Shown one piece after another: positions 21,901-31,678 of a DNA stretch of 38,249 nucleotides. Source of the DNA: Haplosporangium gracile (Eukaryota > Mortierellomycota > Mortierellomycetes > Mortierellales > Mortierellaceae); contig JAAAUF010000349.1 in NCBI GenBank assembly GCA_015499985.1, forward strand, positions 1 to 38,249, written 5' to 3'. Positions within the stretch are counted from its first letter, which is position 1. The number at the start of each line of letters is the position of its first letter. The position numbers and the translations under genes are program-made. The notes below the pieces were generated by a model, which searched no databases, was not told the DNA's origin, and was given only the letters and a program-made list of their open reading frames with translations.

Positions 21901-24900
21901 CTTCACTGGTCATGAGGCTGTCATGCAACGCTTGGATAGCCTCGTCAAGACTGTGACCATCAAGCCCAATAGCACTGCCGCACAGGCGGATGGACTTACC
22001 AAGGTTATCAAGGAGCTCTTTAGAATGCCAGAGACCGTCCGACATTCCAAGATGAACGACCTCCGTAAGAGTTCAACCAAGCAGGTACGTATTTTCAATT
22101 GTTTTTATGTGCATAATGCTAGAGGAAGAGCATACGTTTTGATATGCCGCGCTTTCCGTTTGAACTGGTGCTACTAGACTGCGATCGAGGACCTCAAGAA
22201 GTGCGCCTCAAATCTTGAGCTGGATTTGTTCCCATATCCTGGTATTGGCGATTATCATCACAAGGATCATCACGAAGAGTTCAAGAATAGAGAGCGATCA
22301 GCCCTTTCTGGAAACATCCGCGCTCTCTCGGCGGGCCACCACGCATCACTTGACATGCCTTCACGACAGTTCCATCCCGTAATTCAATGTGGCCGAGCTT
22401 TTGTTACAGACTCTGGCCTGAAGCAATCATCAGTGACCATTGTATTAACGTAAACGCTTCATTTTACTTGTTCTGAACCGATATAGAGCGAGTTTACGTT
22501 CGTTCCTCAGGATCCAAAGGCATACTACCACTTGTTGCTGGAAATGTGTGTCGACCACGCCCTTGCCACACGTCATCAGGACGATATGGCTGTCAACTTG
22601 ATTTCTCCACCAACAAAGGCGCTGTTGAAAGAATGCGGTGTTCGCTGGAGATTGACTTCCAGCTGGAGGGAAATCATACTAATGGAAGTCATCAAGGAGC
22701 GGTACAGAGAGGCTAAGATCTCGATCGGCTTCTTGCTCGATTTCCTCCAGACAAAGTTCTACAAGGACACGGAAGTGCATCAATGGCACATTTCCGAGGT
22801 AAGAACGCGCCTGTAACTGCACAGCATGTTCTTGGTAAAGTATAGCAGATCTAATTCTAGCTTTGTTCAATTAACATTGACTTAGGTCAACATGTTGGGC
22901 GATGTTTATGGAGGACTGAACCACATGATTTTTGACAATATCAATCACGACATCAAAGATTTGGGCAACGTCAGCGCGGATTACTTCCAACCCATGCTGG
23001 AGATTCTGGATCGCGTTCACCAACAGGAAGTCTATCAGCGATTGAACATCGAGCTGAAGCCATTCTTTGACGACATTACGGATACAGTGTTGACGGAATC
23101 ATTCCAAAAGTACAGGGAAAAGGACGAAGAGATCCAAAAGGTGCCCTACGAGAACGAGACTGTACCCTTGTCCCAGATGGCGCTGTACATTGTATCAGAG
23201 CACGCCGTCATGAAGAAACGCTTCCCCAAGCCATTGTTCGGGTAAGGACCTTTTGATTTAGTGTCTATCATTAATAAGAATGGGCAGAATGGGTAGTAGT
23301 TGCAATATGAATATGTCATATGGCCGGGAGTGAACCCCTGGGACTTATATGATTTTCATCATTTTACGTCTTAGGAATGTCGATGTCGCTGGAATTGTGG
23401 TAGAGCACAACCTCAGGAACTTTGTACCCCTGATGCAAAACATGGCCAACATGGATGGAAGAAAGTTGCCTACCGGCGATGTCTTCCCCCTTTACCAGCT
23501 GTGTCGTGAGTTGGTCTCGCTCTTTGAAGAGTATGCGCCCAGGTAAGTCAAGAATAGGCAAAAATAGTGTCTGCGGCATGTGCTCAGAGGCGAAGTCATT
23601 GCTCTTACCAATGCATATGCATTTTTGTTCCTCATGGTGCTATAGCTCAAGTGTTCACTTCAACATCTCCACATGGTTCAGGCCGTATGTTCTCAAGTAT
23701 CTGGAAGACCTGGACTTATCTATTTTGGGCTGGGTGACAGCCGCTATCCAGCAAGATAAGGTATGCGCTCACTATTGAGGTCGAATGCAATCCATTCTTA
23801 TTGCAAGTACGTATAATGACAGTATATAAGCTAATATCTACCAACATGACAATGCCATACATAGTTCGAGGAAGTGAGTGTCGGTGCAGGTCACTCTTCT
23901 TCTGCAAGCGACCTATTCGCTTTCTTCTACGACCCTCTGCGATGGATTCGTGGATTGAACTGGTCCAATGACTACCAGCGTGCGACTTTCATGTCAAAGC
24001 TGGCCAAGGTCTTTTGCAAGGCTGTCGATCTGTACGCACAATATATGGAGTCCATGTTCTTGGAGTTCATGCCATCGTCTGTTTCGGCAGTAACGTCCAA
24101 GGAGGCCAAATCATTCTCAGAGCAGTTCGCATCTTTTACTTTCCGGTCTGAGAGTGCCGAAGCCAAGAAGGCGTCTCGCTTCGTCTTTACACCCAAGGTG
24201 CGATTTCTTGAGCCTTTTCCTTGGCAAAATCCAGCGTTTGTTTTCATTCTCAATGAGTGGATTCTTTTAGCTGACTATGTTGCATTATTGTTATATTCTA
24301 GATGTGTGTTTTGATGAACAACATTGAGGCTGTCCGCCAGCGATTGGATGAGCTGTATCGTGACATGGATGTGGATGAGATTGTCCAGATATTGAGGGAC
24401 AACGAGGCAGCGCCAGAGCAGACGGAGGAAGAGTCCCATCAATTTGAGGTGGTTATTGTGTCTGCGGAAAGATTGCTTCCTATGGATACGAATGAGAAGA
24501 GCGACCCCTATGTGGTTCTGTCTCACGACGAGAAAGAGCTTTTCAGGACAAAAACGATTTATGCCAACATCAACCCTCGTTGGAACGAGGTTTACGAGAC
24601 GACGTTGACCAAGGAAATCACGTACCTCGTTTGCGTTTATGACGCGGAGAAGACGCAGAGTAGCCGGTTGTGCGGTTGGCAGTACCTTTGCATCGACCCT
24701 CAGGAGTACGAGGATTACATGCCTCACGATGTTTGGCTGGATTTGGCACAGATCGGTCGACTTTTGTTAAGAGTCACGATGAAGGGCGAGCGTGATGATG
24801 TCCAGTTCTTCTTTGGCAAGACCTTCCGATCTCTCAAGCGCAAGGAGGCTGACCTTAGTGGCATGATTGTCGACGCTGTAAGTTCTTCCTCTTCTTAGGT

Positions 24901-25899
24901 TCTTTTCAGATTTTCATGTTTTCAAGGCGGGAATGATTTTCTAATGCTCGGCTTGTATGTCTCCTGTATCCGTTCTTTATATACGCTCATAGATGATCCC
25001 AAGTGTCCAAGCATGTTTGACGGAGAAGGTACTGTTCAGTAACTTTAGGTCCAAGGCTTCGCTGCTCGGATTCTTTAACAGCTCGGTGTCATCGGCCAAG
25101 GTGACCAAGGTGTCGGACGAAGACTGTGACAATGCATTGGACCAGCTTCTCGACTACTTGGAGGACTCGCTCCCAGTCCTCTACGACTACTTGACAACCG
25201 AGGGAATGACGATGGTAATTACTCGCCTCTGGAGGGAGATGCTTATCACAATCGAGTCACTGTTAGTGCCTCCACTTTCGACGGAGGTCTCTACGCGCAC
25301 TCCCTTAACCGAGATAGAGATGCACGTCGCTTTTAAGATTATCGAGGTATGTGTATCCTGTACTTTTATGCTTTTGCTCAAACCCTTTTTGCTGCTTGAT
25401 ATTACCTTCAGTTAAATGGAACGGTGTCGGTTTAAACTAATTCTTTGCTTTTTTTGTATGTCCTAATATAACCATACAGTTCATCAAACTTTACTTGAAT
25501 GGTGGTGATGCAGGTGATGGATTCCCACTGAAAGTGCTGGAGATTCCCAAGTACAAGGATCTGTTGACCGTCCGTCCGATCTACGACTCGTCGAGCGAGG
25601 AGTTAATAGAGGAGTACAACCGGTCGCTGTCTGTTCCTGGTCGGGGTCGGCTGAATCGACAGCAGAGTGACTTTGAGCGCCGACCTGCGGGAGCGGCAGC
25701 CAAGAGACCGGGTCCTGGATCGATGACACCCAACCCAGAAACGGTGCTGAGGATCCTGAGGATGCGACAGGGCACGGCTGTGGAGGAGTTTTTGGCGAAG
25801 GCGATTGAGACGCAGTCAATGGCGCGCCAAGCCCGAGCCAAGGCGAAGCGGGAGCAGGTGCTGTACCAACGACAGTTGATGAAGGACCAAGTGTACTGA
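18989..25899 (+). CDS. Munc13/Ync13-Git1-like protein with MUN (MHD) and C2 domains
   Basis: Ten exons close in phase: 18989-22084, 22178-22378, 22511-22798, 22886-23241, 23375-23542, 23646-23760, 23865-24197, 24302-24877, 24993-25346, 25480-25899, giving 1968 aa. Residues 1 to about 840 are low complexity: Pro/Gly/Gln-rich with GPGPGPG runs, then Ser/Thr/Pro-rich with repeated TFxPS units. From about residue 850 a helical MUN-like region follows, including the MHD1 hallmark CVLMNNIEAVRQRLDELY (about 1520). A C2 domain lies at about 1567-1690 (FEVVIVSAERLLPMDTNEKSDPYVVL, then VYDAEKTQSSRLCG), keeping several calcium-loop acids. An MHD2-like helical part follows. Fungal relatives include S. 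pombe Ync13 and Git1; Ync13 acts in vesicle fusion and cell-wall integrity at the division site. A similar role here is inference. The donor at 22378 is the least certain junction. Confidence 0.82.
19248..19535. repeat. GGACCA-type repeats encoding Gly-Pro runs
   Basis: Two clusters, at about 19248-19280 and 19505-19535, repeat the hexamer GGACCA/GGGCCA and encode (Gly-Pro)n in the N-terminal tail of the Munc13-like protein. Slippage here could change tail length between strains. Confidence 0.7.
20410..20570 (+). repeat. Degenerate 24-nt tandem repeat encoding Thr-Phe-x-Pro-Ser units
   Basis: Within the Munc13-like gene about eight copies of a roughly 8-residue unit follow each other (forms such as TFAPSTTF, SFTPPTTF and SFVPSTTY). 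The phenylalanines are evenly spaced in a Ser/Thr/Pro background. The unit is translated in frame throughout, without stops. Confidence 0.75.
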
Positions 25900-26273
25900 G
25901 TTTCTTAGGTTGTTTGTTGTAATTGATAATATTATATATTGAGCGTGCGTGCAGTGAAGGCTGGTCCTCACGGTGTAGTCTAGTTTCTGCCGTCCAAACC
26001 GTGTCCCTGATCTAGCTCTTGTTGCCCAATTGGCCGGGTGTTCTATTTTTGGAGTGGATAACACCAGCCCCTTTAAAATTATTGCTGTCGTTGTTTTTCT
26101 TTTGTTTTCATTTTCCGTTTCATCATCCTCACTCATCAACCACCTCTCATTAATCAACCGCTCACCCACTCCTTCTCACTATCCTTTACTCTGTCCTCAC
26201 TTACTCACCCTTCTTCATTCCAACTCGACACATACTTTATACAACATCAACTGCAAACCCGACAGGCGAAAAA
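25900..26273. other. Intergenic region with a CCAATTGG palindrome
   Basis: This 374-bp gap separates two plus-strand genes. CCAATTGG at 26026-26033 carries the CCAAT core on both strands, 241 bp before the next start. The stretch from 26090 to 26260 is pyrimidine-rich, as is common in fungal leaders. I see no gene. Confidence 0.4.
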
Positions 26274-28090
26274 ATGTTTAAGTCTGGGAACAAATCATCT
26301 TCGCTGCTCCCTTCGTCCGGGGCCTCGTCGCCGACCTACAGGTCCAACCATCCAGTCGCCAAGGTCCTCAAATCCAAGCCCGCAAAAGCAATCCTTGTCG
26401 CCTATGTCGGCTTCTGCACCCTCTTCACCCTCAAACACATCTTCTCCTACCACTCCCAGCCAAAGTCTATCGTCTACAAGCACTTCGACCTTCAGCGCAC
26501 ATACGATGCCGGTAAGTCAGCAGCCTTCCTAACCTATTGCATCCCAGTACAATTATTCAGTTGCCTGTTTGCATTCAATACATCAACAACAAGACTGAAG
26601 TGAATCGGCGTTTGTGGTCAATGGCTTCATGCCAACCATCCATCATCTTTTTTCTGGCGTATAGATGCACCCTATTCTGTGGTGGCAAATTTATCGTCGA
26701 GTGTGATCTTGTCAAAGATGTTTACCTTCCATACACCGGCTATAACTGATAGTATTCAGCCCTTCTACATCCGGTCGACCTCAACACCCAAGCCAGAAGA
26801 CATCACCCTTGCGACTTTTGTGCCCCAGGACGAGCTCTCTGAGTTGGTCTCTCTCGTGGAGCGTTATCCAGGTAATATACTCAAGAGAGACGCCTGTCCG
26901 TTCATCGCTTTGCTTGCCTTTTAGTTTTTCTTCTTCGGCTAGATCGATGAGACGGGGCTAACAGTTCAATGACCGCATTCTTTTTTATTGTCTTGTGCAG
27001 GTCCCATCTCCGCAGTGTTGCACATCGACCAACCCTCAGATATCCCAGGAGCACCCAGCCCGATTAAGCGTTTGTTGGCCATGAGGGCAAGCAATCCCAA
27101 AGTCCGTGAACAGGTTGACATTCATCTAATGACCACTCCAGCAACCCATCGACAGGCCGCTGTTCAACAGCAGGCCAACCTCCATCGTAACCTGGCACGA
27201 TTCTTTGCTCGATCAGATTACGTCCTGTTGATGGATTCGGACGGCTCGCTGCCTATGACCAACGTGGCCAGGAGCTTTGAGCAGCACCCTCAGTGGATGG
27301 AGAAATTGAGAGCTGGAAACGTGTTTGTCTTGCCTGGATTCAACGTCTCGACTACGACCACATCGACTTCTCAGGACGATATGACTGCGACTGATGCCGG
27401 GCTGGTTCCCGCACTGTTCGTTGCCAACTTGCCCGCAGACAAGGAGTCGTTGTTGGGGTACATCCGAGAGGGCCAGGTTTCGCTTTCCGAAAAGACTTGG
27501 AAGAAGACGATCAGAAATGTGGACTTTAATGCATGGGCTGGCCAGACACGGTTGAGTGCAATCCAAAACTACGACCCTTACTTCAGCCCGTCGGTGGTCA
27601 TTCGGAGGGACAAGATGCTCTGGTGCCCTGAGAGGTTCGGGGATAACCATGCGGCATGCATGTTTGAACTCTACTTGAGCGGAGCTGATTTCTGGGTGCT
27701 TCCCAATGACTTTACCGTCAATGCTGCAACCCGCACCGAGATTGTTGTTTCTGACCGCGAGGTAAGGCCATTGTTGCTGTTATTTCTTGGATGCAGGCAG
27801 TGAGGTAGTCGCTGTTGAAGACAAAGGCAACTAAACAAAAGGCAACCAACTCCTTTTCTTATACTCAAATTTTTTTTTCGTCCTTTTTAGCAAATGATTA
27901 ACATCCGTTTGTACCAAAAGTTTCACGAGGAGTCGTGCTTGAAGCATGCGCGTGCGTTCTATGCTGCTGGCGAGTGGGATTCTGACCGGGCGCGCCACTG
28001 CCGCATTAGTTGTCAAAAGGGTATGTTCTACCTGCTTCTCTTTTGCAAATTCGTTCTTTGTCTTTTGCAGGCTTGTTATTTTTATGTTGA
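26274..28090 (+). CDS. GT49 (LARGE-like) glycosyltransferase, type II membrane protein
   Basis: Exons 26274-26511, 26665-26871, 27001-27761, 27891-28020 and a short terminal 28071-28090 close in phase, giving 451 aa. A short Ser-rich cytosolic tail precedes one hydrophobic anchor at about residues 38-57 (AILVAYVGFCTLFTLKHIF), typical of Golgi type II enzymes. The lumenal part has GPISAVLHIDQPSDIP, the metal-binding DxD motif in VLLMDSDGSLP (about residues 227-229), NYDPYFSPSVVIRRDKMLWCPERF, and the FELYLSGADFWVLPNDFTVN block followed by HEESCLKHARAFY. This pattern matches family GT49 (LARGE/B4GAT1 C-terminal domain). The acceptor is unknown; matriglycan, the animal product, is not expected in fungi. 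The C-terminus is uncertain: if the last 50-nt intron is not spliced, the frame runs to 28112 (475 aa). Confidence 0.82.
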
Positions 28091-28474
28091 AGTCTTTCAA
28101 GAATCATGTTAATAACAACATTATTCCTTTGATGCTTAATGTTAATAGTCCTTGCCGTTTGGGGTCTTGTTATCCGTCAAGCATAATGGCGCAACAGACA
28201 TAGTGAATAGTTGGACATTGTAGACACAGAAAATAGAACCGCATTCATTTATCAGTGCAGGGAAATGACCAGGAGAGTTGGGCTGTTTGTTTGCTGGCCA
28301 ATTGCTAATTTAAATTTGGGGAAAGTGGACCCACCCACCTTCTTGTCTTCTTTTCTTGCACCCTTTTCTTTCTTTATCCACAAACCACTCTTTCTCGTCT
28401 CGCTCCCAATACCAGCAGCTCTCCACTGCAGCACAAAGCCAGCAAACGACAATCACATATAAATACAGCAAAAA
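28091..28474. other. Intergenic region with a CCAAT box
   Basis: This gap of about 380 bp contains CCAAT at 28298-28302, 173 bp upstream of the next start, followed by a pyrimidine-rich leader. No coding-like frame is visible; an 83-codon open frame here looks random. Confidence 0.4.
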
Positions 28475-30005
28475 ATGACAACGACGATACAACGCTATCG
28501 ACAACGGGTCAAGCAAGAGTGGCCGCGGCTCATCGTGGCCTTTGTCTCGCTCTACGGCATCTACTACGCCGCCAACATCATCCGCACCACCACCAACCAG
28601 TTCAAAGCCCTTGACGCCCTCAACACCCGTAACACATCCTCTTGTCCTTCCGCCATCCTAGTACACTCTCCTCTACCCACATGGGAACTCCACACACACA
28701 TATATATATGGACATACACTCTATCTTCATACATTCACACTGTCTTCGCGCTCACATCTTTCACGTTCTCTTCATACACTCTCTATTTCTCCTCTCTCTC
28801 TTTCACGCGCTGATTGCTCCACGAAGAGACGCTAATATACGTTCATTGCTGACTCTCCCTCTCTCTTTTTCAATCTCTCTCTTACTCCCTCACTCATTTC
28901 CACTCTCTCTCCTCTTCCTCCACTTTCGTACACCTGTTTGTCACCGATAGTCAGGGGAGAAACGCTGGGAGGCCAGTCATCACCTTCGTCAATAGCGTTC
29001 GGGACTCCACAGATAATGTTCAACGACTACAGCCAAAACGATATTCTTCCTCGAGATCCAACACCATACCATGCTCCCCTCGCTAGCAACGGCAAGAAGG
29101 GACACAAGGAACGTAGTAATAGCAGCAGTAGCAGCAGCAACCACCACCATGCTGTCTCGCCAAGGCCAGGCAAGTCGCTCTTGAATCAAATCCGAATTTT
29201 GCAGAGCGCGACAAACCTTGAACTGGACTTTGAGGGCCAGAGAGAGGCAGCGGCAATCTACACGTTGCTTGTGATATCGTCATTGTCGATTGTGGACAAC
29301 CTGATTGGAATTATGGTTGCGACGAGGCGGTCTTTGAGGTTGGCGCAGGTGGCATTTGCGATTTGGTGTTTGAGGTTTCTTTTCCGAGCATTGTCGTTGA
29401 TCTCGGTTGGATTTATGCTGGCCGTCAGCGCTGAGTTTCGGTGGAACCATTCGCCAGACGTGATTGTGCCTTCCCCTCAACAACATCAGCAACATTCTAA
29501 TTCGACGAACATTGACGCAAGTGGAGGAGGATTGGACTTTGGTGAGAGTGAACAGCCAACGATGTACACGATTACGGCGCTGGAGATTATTGTAGCGATT
29601 GTTCACGGATGGTCGTTGTTGGTGTTGATTCGGGATCTCAGGAACCAACCACGTCCCAGAACTGTGATTGTCAGGGTTTGGGCATGGTTCTGTGGAACTA
29701 AGTTTGGGGACCGACTTGGCTTGAGTTGGTACCAGAACTACAACCCTTACCTGAGCGTAGGAGGAGGGGTCAGTAGCGGTGGTGGTGGATACAGAGGAGC
29801 GGAGGGATCCGTTGGAGTAGCGATAGGGGGAGAAGGCGGTGTGTGGGATAGGGAGATTGCGGCTAGTCTTGGGCTGAACAGCGGTCTTTTGAGCAGCGGA
29901 AGTAGCATACGGAGTGTTGCAGTCTCTGTGCCGGAGATGGGTGTTGTCACTGGGCGGTCCAGAGCGTCGAGCATTTGTAGTTTCAGCAGTGTTGAAAAAC
30001 TGTAG
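28475..30005 (+). CDS. Unrecognised four-helix membrane protein
   Basis: Two exons, 28475-28628 and 28951-30005, join in phase 1 and give 402 aa. One hydrophobic segment lies near the N-terminus (LIVAFVSLYGIYYAANII, about 20-37). After a Ser/His-rich loop three more follow: AIYTLLVISSLSIVDNLIGIMVA, LAQVAFAIWCLRFLFRALSLI...GFMLAV and ITALEIIVAIVHGWSLLVLI. The C-terminal 130 residues are Gly/Ser-rich and probably cytosolic. I do not recognise the family, so no function is given. The 322-nt intron is rich in CT runs and contains a CACACATATATATA simple stretch. The start was chosen as the first ATG after a pyrimidine-rich leader. Phase agreement across the intron and the hydrophobic pattern support a real gene. 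Confidence 0.7.
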
Positions 30006-30293
30006 AGCAATGCCAAGACATCCATCATATCATAAGAATGCGTCAAACAAGTATGTTCCTGTGCGCTCGGTCGGTTCAGATGAACATAATAGGATCAACT
30101 GATGTGTCCCACTACCAAAAAAGGATAGTACGGTGGCAAAATAGCCATCCAACGTTCACGCGCCCATAAAAATGGCAGGAATGGAAGGGGGGGTTTTTTT
30201 TGTTTATTTCTTTCTTCTCTTCACTCTCAACTCCTACTTCACATTCCACACTCACCTCTCAATCCCCTGTACATAGCACACCTCATACCCACG

Positions 30294-31385
30294 ATGAAGC
30301 CCCAGTTGAACCAAAAGAAACCCCTTCAGGGTCGCAACCGCGGTCTGAACAATAACCATAGTAACAACAATAGCAACACGCCTGTGGACCCAAACAAACC
30401 CGCCGCCCCAAGAATGCTCCGACGCATGACGCGACAGTCGTTCATGGACGTCGACCTCCAGTATCTCCTCCGTTGTGACCCCTCTACCCCGGATCCCTTT
30501 GAAAACTCGTCTCCTATTCTCTCGGACCCACCATCCTTGTTCCGCCCACTGCCACCTGTGGCTGCTGCTGCTCAGGCAATTGCTCAAGGTGCGGCGCCAT
30601 GGTCTTTCCACGAGGCAGCTCGACTTCAAAAGGAGCAGGAAGACCTTCGAGCCCAATACTTGCAATTCCTACATCAGCTCCATCTGGCGAACCCCCATGG
30701 TTTCCTTGCCCACATGAACACGTTCGCAACCGAGTACCCTCAAGAGTTCCTTCAGCTGCAGTCATACATCAAGTTCCAGGAACAGCAAGCTCATCAGCGT
30801 CAAGTCGAGCAGCGACAGAAGGAGGAATTGGTTCAGTATCAAATGGAGCTGGAGAGACGCAACAAGGCTGAGCAAGACCTGCGACAATTTCAAGAGTTTC
30901 AAGAGCTCCAGCACCAAAAAGAGGAACAGAAGCGACAGGAGGAGCTGCTGCAGAGTTGGTTGATCCGTCGCCAGCAGACGAGGGCTACCTATAAGAAGGA
31001 GATGGATCTAGCGGACTTGTTCACTTTGGCCTTTCAGAGGGACCGACAGCTTGTTGGCAAGGTCACTTCAAGTCCTGGAGGGATTGATATGGTATTGACG
31101 CCTCAGCAGCAGTTTGAATTTGGACAGTTCTTGCAGGCGAATCAGACGGAGGAGGAGAAAAAGCGTAAGGAAGCATTGTTGTTGGAAAGCTTTGGATTGC
31201 AGCAGTCGTCATCAACTGCCAGTGGTTTTGGTGGAGGTGCTGGAGGAGGAGGACTATTTGGCGGAATGGGTTGCAACAGTAGTTGGGGTGGCGTCAACAG
31301 CAGCCCTGGTGGAGGGTTCGGAGCGAACGACGGACCTCGCCGCAGCGGTCGCAACCAGAATCGTGTCACACCTCGGTATCGCTGA
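30294..31385 (+). CDS. Unrecognised Gln-rich coiled-coil protein with Gly-rich tail
   Basis: This is a single uninterrupted exon of 363 aa, the only complete intronless gene in the window. Residues 1-50 are basic and Asn-rich (NNNHSNNNSNTP). Residues about 105-240 are a strongly helical, Gln/Glu-rich coiled coil (QRQVEQRQKEELVQYQMELE and similar). Residues about 300-350 are Gly/Ser-rich (GFGGGAGGGGLFGGMG) and the end is basic (RRSGRNQNRVTPRYR). The composition resembles adaptor or ribonucleoprotein-granule proteins, but no domain is recognisable and I assign no function. A composition-based prion-like or condensate-forming property is only a guess. An AATAAA lies 40 bases after the stop. Confidence 0.75.
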   Translation: MKPQLNQKKPLQGRNRGLNNNHSNNNSNTPVDPNKPAAPRMLRRMTRQSFMDVDLQYLLRCDPSTPDPFENSSPILSDPPSLFRPLPPVAAAAQAIAQGAAPWSFHEAARLQKEQEDLRAQYLQFLHQLHLANPHGFLAHMNTFATEYPQEFLQLQSYIKFQEQQAHQRQVEQRQKEELVQYQMELERRNKAEQDLRQFQEFQELQHQKEEQKRQEELLQSWLIRRQQTRATYKKEMDLADLFTLAFQRDRQLVGKVTSSPGGIDMVLTPQQQFEFGQFLQANQTEEEKKRKEALLLESFGLQQSSSTASGFGGGAGGGGLFGGMGCNSSWGGVNSSPGGGFGANDGPRRSGRNQNRVTPRYR

Positions 31386-31424
31386 GGCCTAATTTCTGTT
31401 TTTCTCTATTTATTGCAACTATCA

Positions 31425-31430
31425 AATAAA
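31425..31430 (+). terminator. Polyadenylation signal of the Gln-rich gene
   Basis: AATAAA lies 40 bases downstream of the stop at 31383-31385, in an A/T-rich context, before the tetranucleotide repeat that leads into VPS45. Confidence 0.45.
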
Positions 31431-31487
31431 AAAGTAATCGCGTCTGGTCACTTTTTCTTTCTTTCTCCCTTCTTTCTTTGTTTCTCC

Positions 31488-31537
<50 letters not shown>

Positions 31538-31538
31538 C
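31488..31538. repeat. (TTTC)n microsatellite
   Basis: About twelve uninterrupted copies of TTTC occur within a longer pyrimidine tract (31451-31590). It lies 140-190 bp upstream of the VPS45 start, in the only gap between the Gln-rich gene and VPS45, so it is probably in the promoter or leader. Confidence 0.9.
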
Positions 31539-31678
31539 TCTTTCTCTCTTACTTTCCATCTCTCTTTCTCTTCTTTCTCTTCTTTCATTGTTTACCCTTA
31601 TCCTCTTTCACACCCGCACTCACACTCACCTCCTCTTCTCTCCTTCTCGACACTCACCCTGCCCTTCAACTCGTCACA

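Noticed and set aside
31478..31678. Phe/Leu/Ser-rich frame running into VPS45
   Set aside because: It is the translation of the TTTC microsatellite; the VPS45 ATG at 31679 gives the family's usual N-terminus.
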